Shown here: positions 19,117-26,079 of the stretch, piece after piece
How the letters are laid out: each line of letters opens with the position of its first letter
How positions within the stretch are numbered: the stretch's first letter is position 1
Origin: a virus
IMG/VR virus record: IMGVR_UViG_3300034104_003449
Coordinates: 1-26,079 of that record
Strand: one strand, 5' to 3'
DNA: 26,079 nucleotides
Position numbers and translations under genes: made by a program
Notes under the pieces: model-generated
What the model was told of the DNA's origin: nothing
Seen by the model: the letters and a program-made list of their open reading frames with translations, nothing else
Databases searched by the model: none

Positions 19117-22100
19117 TCAGAGCACGACGTTGGGGGTGATGTTGAAGCCATGTTCGGGGCTGATCCCCCGCACGTAGGACCTCAGCGCCATGTTCAGGAA
19201 GAACGTGCCATCTGCCTGATTCAGGGCGGCGGCGGTGATCACGGGGTTGTATTCCTTGCCGGTGCCGCCGACCGGGTTTGGTGCGCCGAAGGTGGCAGAG
19301 CCAGGGACGTACTTAGGCAGGATCTGCGTAGTCTGATTGATTGCCAGTCCTGCCACCTTGAAGATACTCAATGCGGTGTTGTCAGGAGTTCCGCTGCCCA
19401 ACCTGGACTCAGCGGCAAGAAACACTGTTGCGCCGCGCTCCTGATCTAGCAGGCCCTCATTGCCCAGCAGCACGCCACGGGCCTTGACGGTGTTGTAGCC
19501 GTTGGAGCCGAACCGACCGACAAAGCCCTGCGAGACAGCGCCAGTGGACGATCCAGCCTGGCCTGTAAGGAACGACTCGCGAACGGTCAGGCTCCGCTTT
19601 GCATGGATGAACTGATCCAGGAATGGGCCGCTGTCATTGTCGGCAGGCTCGGCGCCTGCACTGGTGAGCAGGTGAATGTGGTTCGCCAGGTAGCGGGTAT
19701 CAGTTGAGTTCCGATACCAGCTGCGATCACCAGCGGCTGAGCCTTGGTTGTAGCTAATCTTGCCGCCCATCTGGTCAATCACCACAGGCTCGCTGGTGAT
19801 CGATGAAAGGAACGTGTGATGGAACTGTCGCCAGGTCCAAGGGGTGGCCACTGACGCTGATCCGTAGTGGGCGCTGCTCGAATCGGGCACGGCATTTGTT
19901 ACCCCCATGCCGGCGCTGGTGATGGCCGCATTCCCGCGCAGGTAGATGTTGCTCCACCGCAGCTGCACAAGGCCGTTGGTGGCGATGTACGGCGCACGGT
20001 TGCCGCCCAGTGATTCTTTGCGCGACGGCAGCGCCGGGCCGAACACAATGCCGCGCAGGTCCGCCACGTCCGTGCTGTTGCCCTCCAGCTGCAGCACCGG
20101 GGTGGTGGTCCAGCTGTCATAGGCCGGGTTGCGGCCATTGCTGATCCGCAGCTGGTTCAGGAATGTGTCAACGTTCGTAGTGGTGTTGGTGGTGAATGCA
20201 CCACTGGGGAGCGCGACGCTGCCGGAGATGAGTTGCCCCTGAGTGATCGCCCCATCCGCCACCAGCTTGATCAGCTCGGGCACCCCTAGGCAATGGAAAC
20301 CCCCGCGAAAATCCACGCCACGCAGGCAGCGCATCTGCCGGCCGATAGTGTTTACGTGCAGTTGATTGCCAGCGCTTGCGTTGTCGCGCAACTGCAGCAC
20401 AAACGCCCGGAAATTCACTCGGGTGGTCAGGTTGCCGTAACCCGAACCATCAAAATAGGTTTCAGCCGTGGCAGCGTCGCCGGTCTCAGTGAAGATCAAC
20501 GGCCAGCCGGCCTGGGTCGGGTCGCTGGCCCTGAACACCACGCTGCACTGCCAGATTGAGGCGGGGTCATACAGCCCCGGCGCAATCCTGATCTCTGCGG
20601 TCTGGTTGCCGCTGCCAATCACAGCATTGGCGTACTCTGCCGCCCGCGCCAGGGTCGGGATCGCCGCTGCCGGTGTGGTCGGCGGGGTGTCGAACATCGA
20701 GTCCAGATTTCGATCCGCTGCCGTGCTCTGCACGTAGATCGTCACCGTGCCGGTGGCAGCACTGATCAGCCGCTGGGCTTGCCGCCAGCGGTTTAGGCCG
20801 CCGATCGTCACCACATCCGGAGCGCCCTCCAGCGCTGCATCAGAACTGGCGACCGTGCCAGGCAGTTCGGTCAGTTGGGCGATGCTGGCCAGCTCCACGG
20901 CGCCAGCCCTGGTGGTCTTCGCCTGTGACTGGCTGCCGAACTCGGCGGTGCCGCCGATGGTCACGTCCTGCAGGCTGGCCGTGCCGCCGACCTGGATACC
21001 GTTCGGGAAGTCCGTCCGCTGCGCCTCATCCAGCGTCTGGCCGCCGAGTGATTCAGGGCTGATGGTGGCGCCCGTGGCGATGTCTTCGAGGCCCTTGGGC
21101 GTCACCTCGAAGCCGTCTTCGTTGCTGCCCTTGGGCACCACCCGGCCGCCAGCTGCGGAGGTGAAGTAATAGGTGAACTTGTTGAACTCCGAGAGATCGC
21201 CCTGCACCGCGGGCATGGCCTTCGAGTAGTTCCCGAAGCCGGCCCACTCCCACTGGTGGTTGTAGAGCCTGATCGTCGAAGGCCGCCGGAACTCCACCGC
21301 CCAGTTCCCCAGTCCGGTGGCAGCACCACCAGATGGAGCCGTGGGGAAGTCCGTTGCGCTGCTCGGGTCACGGTCACGGCTGCCGGCAGCCCGCGGCACC
21401 AGAGCGGCATGGGCGGCGGCATCAGTGAATCCCAGCGCCCGCAGCAGGGCATAGGCGCCCAGGTAGTCCGTGGCGGTGCGGTACTGATCCCGCACAGGGC
21501 CCGCCGAGGTCCAGATCGTTGTCCAGTTGATGCCCAGCGTGGTGGAGTCGTCCGTGTCGCTGGTGTCGGTGTCCAGCACCAGGATGGGCGCCTCCTGGCT
21601 GATCGCATCCTCAGGGTTGAACTCCGAGGGCATGTGCACGAACGTCTCGCCCCACAGCGCCGGGTCTGGCGATGCACCAGAGCTGACGAACGTCCCCTTG
21701 GCCTGCCAGTGCTTGCCGGCGTGCTTCACCACCGTTCCCTGGCGGTAGAACGTCGCGGTGGCATAGGTCTTCGACGGAGCGCCGCGGCGGATGGTCACCT
21801 CGCTGGTGCGGGTGACTCCAGAGCCAGGCAGGGGGCCCGTGCCGGCGGCGGTCACCATCAGTACCTCTTCCCCGCCAGCGGCCAGCACCCGGCCGATCGC
21901 GCCGTTGCTGCGGTTCGGGTCGGTCTGCAGCACGGCATCACGCTGCGGCAGCCTGGCGCTGGCAGTGTTGTTCAGGATCAGGCTGGACCTCCGCTCGGCC
22001 ACGGTGCGGGTGTCCACCACTCGGCGGATGTAGACCCGGCGACCGATCACGGCGTCCCCTGCCGCCTCGTTGGTTCCAGCCTGCAGCGGGGCGGCGGTGA

Positions 22101-23772
22101 TGCCGATCGAGGCCGGCGCAGAGCTGCTCCAGGCGCTGCTGCTCAGCGTGGCCCGCCAGTCAGCGCCGGCAGGGTTGTCGATCCAGATCCGGGTGCCTGA
22201 GGCGAACGAATAGCCCAGGGACTGCAGCAGTGCCGGGTTGGTGGCGCTGCTCGGGTCGATCGCCAGGCCGTTGGTCAGGGTGATGGCTGAGCCGCTCACA
22301 GCGGCCACCACGCCCAGCTCAATGCGGCGGATGTTGGAGGTTTTCTCGCTGAGGTTCAGCGGCACTCGCACCCGGCCGACCGCCCAGTTTTTGTCCTTGT
22401 TGAACGCAAAGCCTTTGTAACCCTTGGCGAGGGCAGAGCATCCGCCGAACGTGGAATTGCCGCCGTTGTCGGTGATCTCCCCGCCGGAGTCCACCATCGT
22501 CACCTCAGACTGGCCAATCCCGAAGATCGAAACCTTCTGGATGTAGGCGTTGTTGATTGCCGAGATGTGCCGGGTTTGGCGTGCAGGATTGCGCCGCACA
22601 TTGTCGGGCGCTGCGTTGATGTACTTCTGGTAGTCCTGTGGGGTGTTGGTCAGGCTTACCCAGTTGCCGCCTTCGTAGACCTGCCAGCAGCGCATATCCT
22701 TCTGCTGGTTGGTGCTAGTGAAGTTGGCGCAGACCATTGACTTCAGGCCGCTGATCTTGGCGCCGTCCCAGAACGCGCCGCCCATGCCGTAGTCGGAGCG
22801 CACCGATACGTTGAAGATGTACGGTGAGGCGCCTCTGGTGGTATCCCACGCGCTGGAGGGTGCCTGGGTCTGATCAATCGGGCCTACGATCTCGTGCTCA
22901 CTGGGCCGGGCCGTCAGCAGGGCGCTCGCCAGGTCGGCGCCAGTGCCAACGGCAGATTGGATTTTGGCGTAGAACGTGTCGAGCTCGGCCTTGCTGGCAG
23001 GGTGGAACACGTCCAGCAGGTGGACAGATTCGGCATGGCCGATCTTGTCCATTGCGGTGTAGTCGAAGAAGAATCCCGTGCCCGAGACCTTTAGGATGCT
23101 GCGGCGGTTGCTGTAGTCCGCGGCCTCATCCTCGACCTGCGTGACCCAGCTCGGGCGAATAGTGGTCTTGCGCAGATCCTGCCCGCGCATTGAGCATCCA
23201 CGGGGCAGCAGCACGCCGCCGGTGGAGGGGTTGAACGCGATCAGCTCGGCCGGGGTCGGGTCTTTCGCCGTGCCCCAGCTCGCCAGGCTGGTGGTGCCGC
23301 TGCCGGGGTCGTTCAGGGCGATGTGGACGCCACCGCTCAGCACGATGGTCACGCAGTCCACGTGAGCGCGTGGGTCTGAATAGGAGTACCAGTTCTTGCT
23401 GGTGATGATCGCCGCCTCGATCGCGGCGCGGTTGATGGTCTTGAAGGGCCGCGCTGAGGTGTATCCACATTCCAGGCGCTGCAGCTCGATTCGCCTCAGC
23501 TTCTGCTGGATGATCTCCGCGTCGGTCGCGCCGGCTTCGTGGCTGTTGTAGCTGCCACCAACAAACCGGTCAGAGCCGATGTACGGATCAACGTAGAGGG
23601 TGAACGGTGCATTCAGGGGGTCAGCAACCGCAAGCGCACCCGCCACGACTCGGGCATTGCCGCCCAGCTGCCGGAGCATGTCGATCAGGACGGCAACCTG
23701 ATCATTCGCCTCCGCCTGGCTGGCAGCCACGTCGAGGGCGCCGCTTTGCCCTGCCCGCTGCAGCTGGCTCAT
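19117..23772 (-). CDS. giant virion structural protein (1551 residues)
   Basis: The N-terminal helical segment (residues 1-50) is followed by FTLYVDPYIGSDRFVGG and RRIELQRLECGYTSARPFKTINRA. This signature recalls large virion proteins of T4-like cyanophages and implies a pectin-lyase-type beta helix (CVTIVLSGGVHIALND; GVLLPRGCSMRGQDL). Later parts hold more strand-rich units (LQDVTIGGTAEFGSQSQAKT; AEIRIAPGLYD) and a hallmark Arg/Asn-rich C-terminal region. No enzymatic residues can be assigned by eye. It is the largest gene here, likely a tail-side fibre or spike-bearing baseplate component. It is translated before the BppU-like and fibre genes. Confidence 0.8.
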   Translation of the reverse strand: MSQLQRAGQSGALDVAASQAEANDQVAVLIDMLRQLGGNARVVAGALAVADPLNAPFTLYVDPYIGSDRFVGGSYNSHEAGATDAEIIQQKLRRIELQRLECGYTSARPFKTINRAAIEAAIITSKNWYSYSDPRAHVDCVTIVLSGGVHIALNDPGSGTTSLASWGTAKDPTPAELIAFNPSTGGVLLPRGCSMRGQDLRKTTIRPSWVTQVEDEAADYSNRRSILKVSGTGFFFDYTAMDKIGHAESVHLLDVFHPASKAELDTFYAKIQSAVGTGADLASALLTARPSEHEIVGPIDQTQAPSSAWDTTRGASPYIFNVSVRSDYGMGGAFWDGAKISGLKSMVCANFTSTNQQKDMRCWQVYEGGNWVSLTNTPQDYQKYINAAPDNVRRNPARQTRHISAINNAYIQKVSIFGIGQSEVTMVDSGGEITDNGGNSTFGGCSALAKGYKGFAFNKDKNWAVGRVRVPLNLSEKTSNIRRIELGVVAAVSGSAITLTNGLAIDPSSATNPALLQSLGYSFASGTRIWIDNPAGADWRATLSSSAWSSSAPASIGITAAPLQAGTNEAAGDAVIGRRVYIRRVVDTRTVAERRSSLILNNTASARLPQRDAVLQTDPNRSNGAIGRVLAAGGEEVLMVTAAGTGPLPGSGVTRTSEVTIRRGAPSKTYATATFYRQGTVVKHAGKHWQAKGTFVSSGASPDPALWGETFVHMPSEFNPEDAISQEAPILVLDTDTSDTDDSTTLGINWTTIWTSAGPVRDQYRTATDYLGAYALLRALGFTDAAAHAALVPRAAGSRDRDPSSATDFPTAPSGGAATGLGNWAVEFRRPSTIRLYNHQWEWAGFGNYSKAMPAVQGDLSEFNKFTYYFTSAAGGRVVPKGSNEDGFEVTPKGLEDIATGATISPESLGGQTLDEAQRTDFPNGIQVGGTASLQDVTIGGTAEFGSQSQAKTTRAGAVELASIAQLTELPGTVASSDAALEGAPDVVTIGGLNRWRQAQRLISAATGTVTIYVQSTAADRNLDSMFDTPPTTPAAAIPTLARAAEYANAVIGSGNQTAEIRIAPGLYDPASIWQCSVVFRASDPTQAGWPLIFTETGDAATAETYFDGSGYGNLTTRVNFRAFVLQLRDNASAGNQLHVNTIGRQMRCLRGVDFRGGFHCLGVPELIKLVADGAITQGQLISGSVALPSGAFTTNTTTNVDTFLNQLRISNGRNPAYDSWTTTPVLQLEGNSTDVADLRGIVFGPALPSRKESLGGNRAPYIATNGLVQLRWSNIYLRGNAAITSAGMGVTNAVPDSSSAHYGSASVATPWTWRQFHHTFLSSITSEPVVIDQMGGKISYNQGSAAGDRSWYRNSTDTRYLANHIHLLTSAGAEPADNDSGPFLDQFIHAKRSLTVRESFLTGQAGSSTGAVSQGFVGRFGSNGYNTVKARGVLLGNEGLLDQERGATVFLAAESRLGSGTPDNTALSIFKVAGLAINQTTQILPKYVPGSATFGAPNPVGGTGKEYNPVITAAALNQADGTFFLNMALRSYVRGISPEHGFNITPNVVL

Positions 23773-23804
23773 CTGGTTACGCCGGCTCGATTCCTGCCCT
23801 CAGG

Positions 23805-24848
23805 CTATGGAGCTTGCCTCGCCAGCCTGATCTGGCCGGTGGCCACGAACTGCGCTGAGATCAGGATCACGTCGGTCGCCGAGGTGTTCACGCTGCTGGA
23901 GCCAAGCAGGATGTCGGTCTCGTAGAAGATCCGTTCCTTGACGTGCTCCGCCACGTTGCTGTTGCGCTGGTCCACCAGCTGGAACCGGGCGCGGGCCTTG
24001 CTGCCCTGCTGCGTGAGCATCATCAACCGGAGCAGGCCCAGCCCGCTCTGCTCGCCCGTCACGCGGCTGTGGTCCATCTCCCCGTTGAAGGATCCGGCAC
24101 CCTTGGCCACGCCCTTGGCGTAGTCGCCGAACGACTGGCCGATCGCCTCCAGGTCCAGCGTGGTGGCATTCATGTCGAACACCCACCCGGTCAGGTCGCA
24201 CTGCATCAGCCAGCCGCGCCCTTCCGCGTCCGCTGCCGTGTCGGCCAGCACCTGCGGCACCGCTGCGAGGTTCTGGGCCGGTTGCTCGCCATCGGCGATC
24301 TCCGCGTCGCCGATCGCCTGCAGCAGGGCCAGCGCTGCGGCCTCGTATCCGGCGCGGCTGGAGGCCGGCATGATCAGCATCGGTCCTGGCGAGACATTCC
24401 GCAGCGGGATCAGGCCTTGGGCGCCGCCGTTGATCGCGTCCAGTTCGGTGCTGTAGAACCGCACATCGTCCATCTCATCGCGGTGGATGTAGGCCGTCGC
24501 GGTCTGCTGAAACCCGACCGTCTGCGCCGACTCCCAGAACCGCGCCGATGGGTTGGCACTCCAGAACCCGCCACCCGCCGTCCGTGCTGCCAGGGCGGGC
24601 CCCACGGCGGTCTCCCCACCAGTCCAGAACGCATGGCCATCGGGGCAGGGCGCCGCGCCGTTGATGCCGATCCCGAGCGGCACGCCGCGCAGGCTCACCA
24701 GCAGCACCTCATCGCCCGACTGGAACGCCAGATCGGTCAGGTCCAGCGATGGTGATGTGCCGCGCTGCAGCCGCTGATCGGCTAGCGCCGTGGGAGCGGG
24801 CCACTCGCGGCTGAGCTGAACAATTCCCTTGCGGCCTTCGACAGCCAT
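23805..24848 (-). CDS. tail protein with a tail-tube-like C-terminal domain
   Basis: 347 residues. The first 200 residues (GRKGIVQLSREW...DLTDLAFQSGDEVLLVSLRGVPLGIG; RDEMDDVRFYSTELDAING) are beta-rich and unknown. From about 225 the sequence parallels its neighbour 24848-25243: TTLDLEAIGQSFGDYAKGV against a matching TLETTGVGELDDTFSYGK, then GSFNGEMDHSR, a helix, ERIFYETDILLGS and VILISAQFVATGQIRL. This suggests a tube-fold domain grafted on a larger protein. It follows the tube gene with a one-base overlap and lies upstream of the giant virion gene. Role in tail assembly is inferred. Confidence 0.68.
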   Translation of the reverse strand: MAVEGRKGIVQLSREWPAPTALADQRLQRGTSPSLDLTDLAFQSGDEVLLVSLRGVPLGIGINGAAPCPDGHAFWTGGETAVGPALAARTAGGGFWSANPSARFWESAQTVGFQQTATAYIHRDEMDDVRFYSTELDAINGGAQGLIPLRNVSPGPMLIMPASSRAGYEAAALALLQAIGDAEIADGEQPAQNLAAVPQVLADTAADAEGRGWLMQCDLTGWVFDMNATTLDLEAIGQSFGDYAKGVAKGAGSFNGEMDHSRVTGEQSGLGLLRLMMLTQQGSKARARFQLVDQRNSNVAEHVKERIFYETDILLGSSSVNTSATDVILISAQFVATGQIRLARQAP

Positions 24849-25243
24849 CAGAGAGCACGGCTGGGCTTGCCGCTGATCACGAACGAGATGCTCACCTGGG
24901 TGTTGTCGCCCACGCTGGTGGCGATGCCTTGCGAATTGATCAGCACCGGGCCAGAGATGGACTTGCTGCCGCCCTTGTAGATCGTCATTACCAGATCATC
25001 AGGCGTCTCGCCATCATCGAAGATCCGATTCATCAGGTTCACCGTGGCCTGATCGTCGGTTTTGTAGAGCAGCGTGGCCGATCCGCTGGTGGTGCGCTTG
25101 CCGTAGCTGAAGGTGTCGTCTAGTTCGCCGACGCCGGTCGTCTCCAGCGTCTGCCGCTGGGTTTCCATGCTGATGCTGCGGATCTTGGCCACCTTCTGGC
25201 CCTGGAACCGCACCTCTCCGTGCGTTGCGTTGGCGACAGTCAT
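24848..25243 (-). CDS. tail tube-like protein
   Basis: 131 residues from the ATG at 25243, chosen over one at 25324 whose extension would overlap the upstream gene. Strands VRFQGQKVAKIRSISMETQ, TLETTGVGELDDTFSYGKRTTSGSATLLY, a helix (TVNLMNRIFDD), and VLINSQGIATSVGDNTQVSISFVISG show the two-sheet-plus-helix tail-tube fold seen in siphophage and contractile tails. It is single-domain and short, as for tube subunits. A major structural role is likely. Confidence 0.7.
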   Translation of the reverse strand: MTVANATHGEVRFQGQKVAKIRSISMETQRQTLETTGVGELDDTFSYGKRTTSGSATLLYKTDDQATVNLMNRIFDDGETPDDLVMTIYKGGSKSISGPVLINSQGIATSVGDNTQVSISFVISGKPSRAL

Positions 25244-25262
25244 TGGGCGGCCTCGACCTTTC

Positions 25263-25649
25263 TCAGAGTCTAAGCTCGGCTCTGAATGTGCACCGGCAGG
25301 TGATCCGCCGGCCGCCCTGCACACGGCTGCCCTCAGGGGGGCTGGCCCAGTACCACTTCAGGCCAGGGCCAGGGTTGAACAGGTCCGCATCGGTGAGACT
25401 CTTGCCAACGATCGCAGGGAACGTCACGTCGAACACCTTGCCCCGTGCTGCCGTGTGCGCCGCTTTGATCAGCGCATAGGCCGCCTGGGTGATGTTGGCG
25501 AACTCCAGGGTCATCGGCGCATCACTGGCGCGGCTGCCCCACTGGCGCACCGACCGCACGCCGGACTGTGAGCGCATCTCCGTTACGGGGAAGTCCGGCT
25601 CGCCGAACTCATGGCCGGTGGGCTGGATCTCGGGGAATTGGACGGTCAT
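25263..25649 (-). CDS. minor tail protein
   Basis: 128 residues. QSGVRSVRQWGSRASDAPMTLEFANITQAAYALIKAAHTA is a strand-helix unit typical of small tail proteins of the kind found by tail tip genes. It is followed by KVFDVTFPAIVG, a Pro-rich part and a C-terminal strand (RRITCRCTFRAEL). The start overlaps the previous stop by ATGA. The exact family is not certain. Confidence 0.62.
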   Translation of the reverse strand: MTVQFPEIQPTGHEFGEPDFPVTEMRSQSGVRSVRQWGSRASDAPMTLEFANITQAAYALIKAAHTAARGKVFDVTFPAIVGKSLTDADLFNPGPGLKWYWASPPEGSRVQGGRRITCRCTFRAELRL

Positions 25650-26079
25650 TGGATCACCCAGGCGCCTGCTGTATCCCAGTCTGCGGCCACCAGCAGGACG
25701 CCCGCATTGTTGATCGGCATGTGCACCGCTTCGATCTCATAGACGCCATCCTCAGTCGGGGTGATCCGGCTGATCTGATAGGTGCGCACCTGCGTGCTGG
25801 CCTGCTTGACGGTGAACATGATCCCGGCTGGCGATCCCTGCCCGTTGGTGACCGTCAGGGTGCCGGCGTCATTTACTGCCCCGCTGCCGCCCCAGCTCAC
25901 CACGTCGTAGGTCCCGTTGGCCAGGGGCTGGGTGCTCACCACCGTGCCATTGCCCAGCACGATGCCGTTGTTGAACTGGTCGTAGACCGTCGCATCCATC
26001 GCCACCCGGATCAGATCGCCAGGGCCCACGCCGGTGGTGATGCCCTCCATTCCGTCGTAGGTGGTTGTGAATCTGATCG
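25646..26079 (-). CDS. tail-tip/host-specificity-like protein, C-terminal end (5' truncated by window)
   Basis: The frame runs to the right edge (IRFTTTYDG precedes the first internal Met at 26050), so only the end of a larger protein is seen, about 144 residues. The visible part consists of beta-rich units (FNNGIVLGNGTVVSTQPLANGTYDVVSWGG, TLTVTNGQG). A C-terminus follows (RTYQISRITPTEDGVYEIEAVHMP, then DWDTAGAWVIQ) like the ends of phage tail-tip J-type proteins. It is the first of the tail genes visible, upstream of the minor tail gene. Identity is inferred from this short part only. Confidence 0.58.
   Translation of the reverse strand, partial: IRFTTTYDGMEGITTGVGPGDLIRVAMDATVYDQFNNGIVLGNGTVVSTQPLANGTYDVVSWGGSGAVNDAGTLTVTNGQGSPAGIMFTVKQASTQVRTYQISRITPTEDGVYEIEAVHMPINNAGVLLVAADWDTAGAWVIQ

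Noticed and set aside
16819-23772. Possible diversity-generating retroelement on the fibre genes
   Set aside because: No reverse transcriptase gene and no template repeat near the fibre or giant virion gene was seen in this window.
1-26079. HIP1 octamers (GCGATCGC) as host signature, tRNA genes and CRISPR arrays
   Set aside because: Reading through, I saw many CGATCG-type sites but no exact HIP1 octamer, no tRNA cloverleaf and no spaced repeats; by eye this is not an exhaustive search, so no claim is made from it.

Overview
This window looks like part of a temperate tailed cyanophage or prophage. The likely host is a GC-rich unicellular picocyanobacterium of the Synechococcus/Cyanobium type. 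That host assignment is an inference from three things: the high GC content, a sigma-70 factor of cyanobacterial look, and a giant virion protein resembling structural proteins of cyanophages. No host chromosomal gene, tRNA, rRNA or CRISPR array is visible. Genes are small, tightly packed and often overlap by ATGA or TGATG, as in phage operons.

Layout, left to right. (1) 1-2365 (+): the C-terminal part of an N6-adenine methyltransferase with a DUF4942-like tail, followed by a coupled run of small proteins (winged-helix, ribbon-helix-helix, two others). (2) 2366-3679 (+): a promoter element, then five small genes starting with a predicted membrane-anchored helix-turn-helix protein. (3) 3676-6087: a lone reverse-strand small gene, an XRE-type repressor, and a large serine recombinase (probable integrase) carrying an N-terminal GIY-YIG nuclease domain. 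This fusion is the most striking object in the window. (4) 6142-10006 (-): an early-type operon with a zinc-ribbon/HTH regulator, dCTP deaminase, many small conserved-looking proteins and a Gp157-family protein. It is headed by the same promoter element as block 2. (5) 10096-11157 (+): a phage-borne sigma-70 factor divergent from block 4. (6) 11271-12785 (-): small genes in two units, each headed by a copy of a near-identical 50-base promoter block and closed by a terminator at 11224-11247. (7) 12784-14491: one small + strand gene, then (-) a metallophosphoesterase and an HNH endonuclease. (8) 14491-16550 (-): the lysis module, with a two-enzyme endolysin (GH19 plus C39 peptidase) and small membrane proteins. 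(9) 16547-26079 (-): the tail module, comprising a repeat-rich fibre, a BppU-like protein, a 1551-residue virion protein, two tail-tube-like proteins and the end of a tail-tip-like protein. The late genes are read right to left, tail first and lysis last.

How the parts may work together (inference): the XRE repressor and serine recombinase would set lysogeny. A shared promoter element at 2366-2398 (+) and 10031-10063 (-) would fire the two early blocks together, and the sigma factor beside the second copy could redirect host polymerase. Methyltransferase, dCTP deaminase, HNH nuclease and phosphoesterase fit DNA metabolism and protection; the right half builds the tail and lyses the cell. The paired inverted-repeat sites that bracket the GIY-YIG coding segment, together with a GC breakpoint inside the recombinase, suggest that this gene is a recent chimera.
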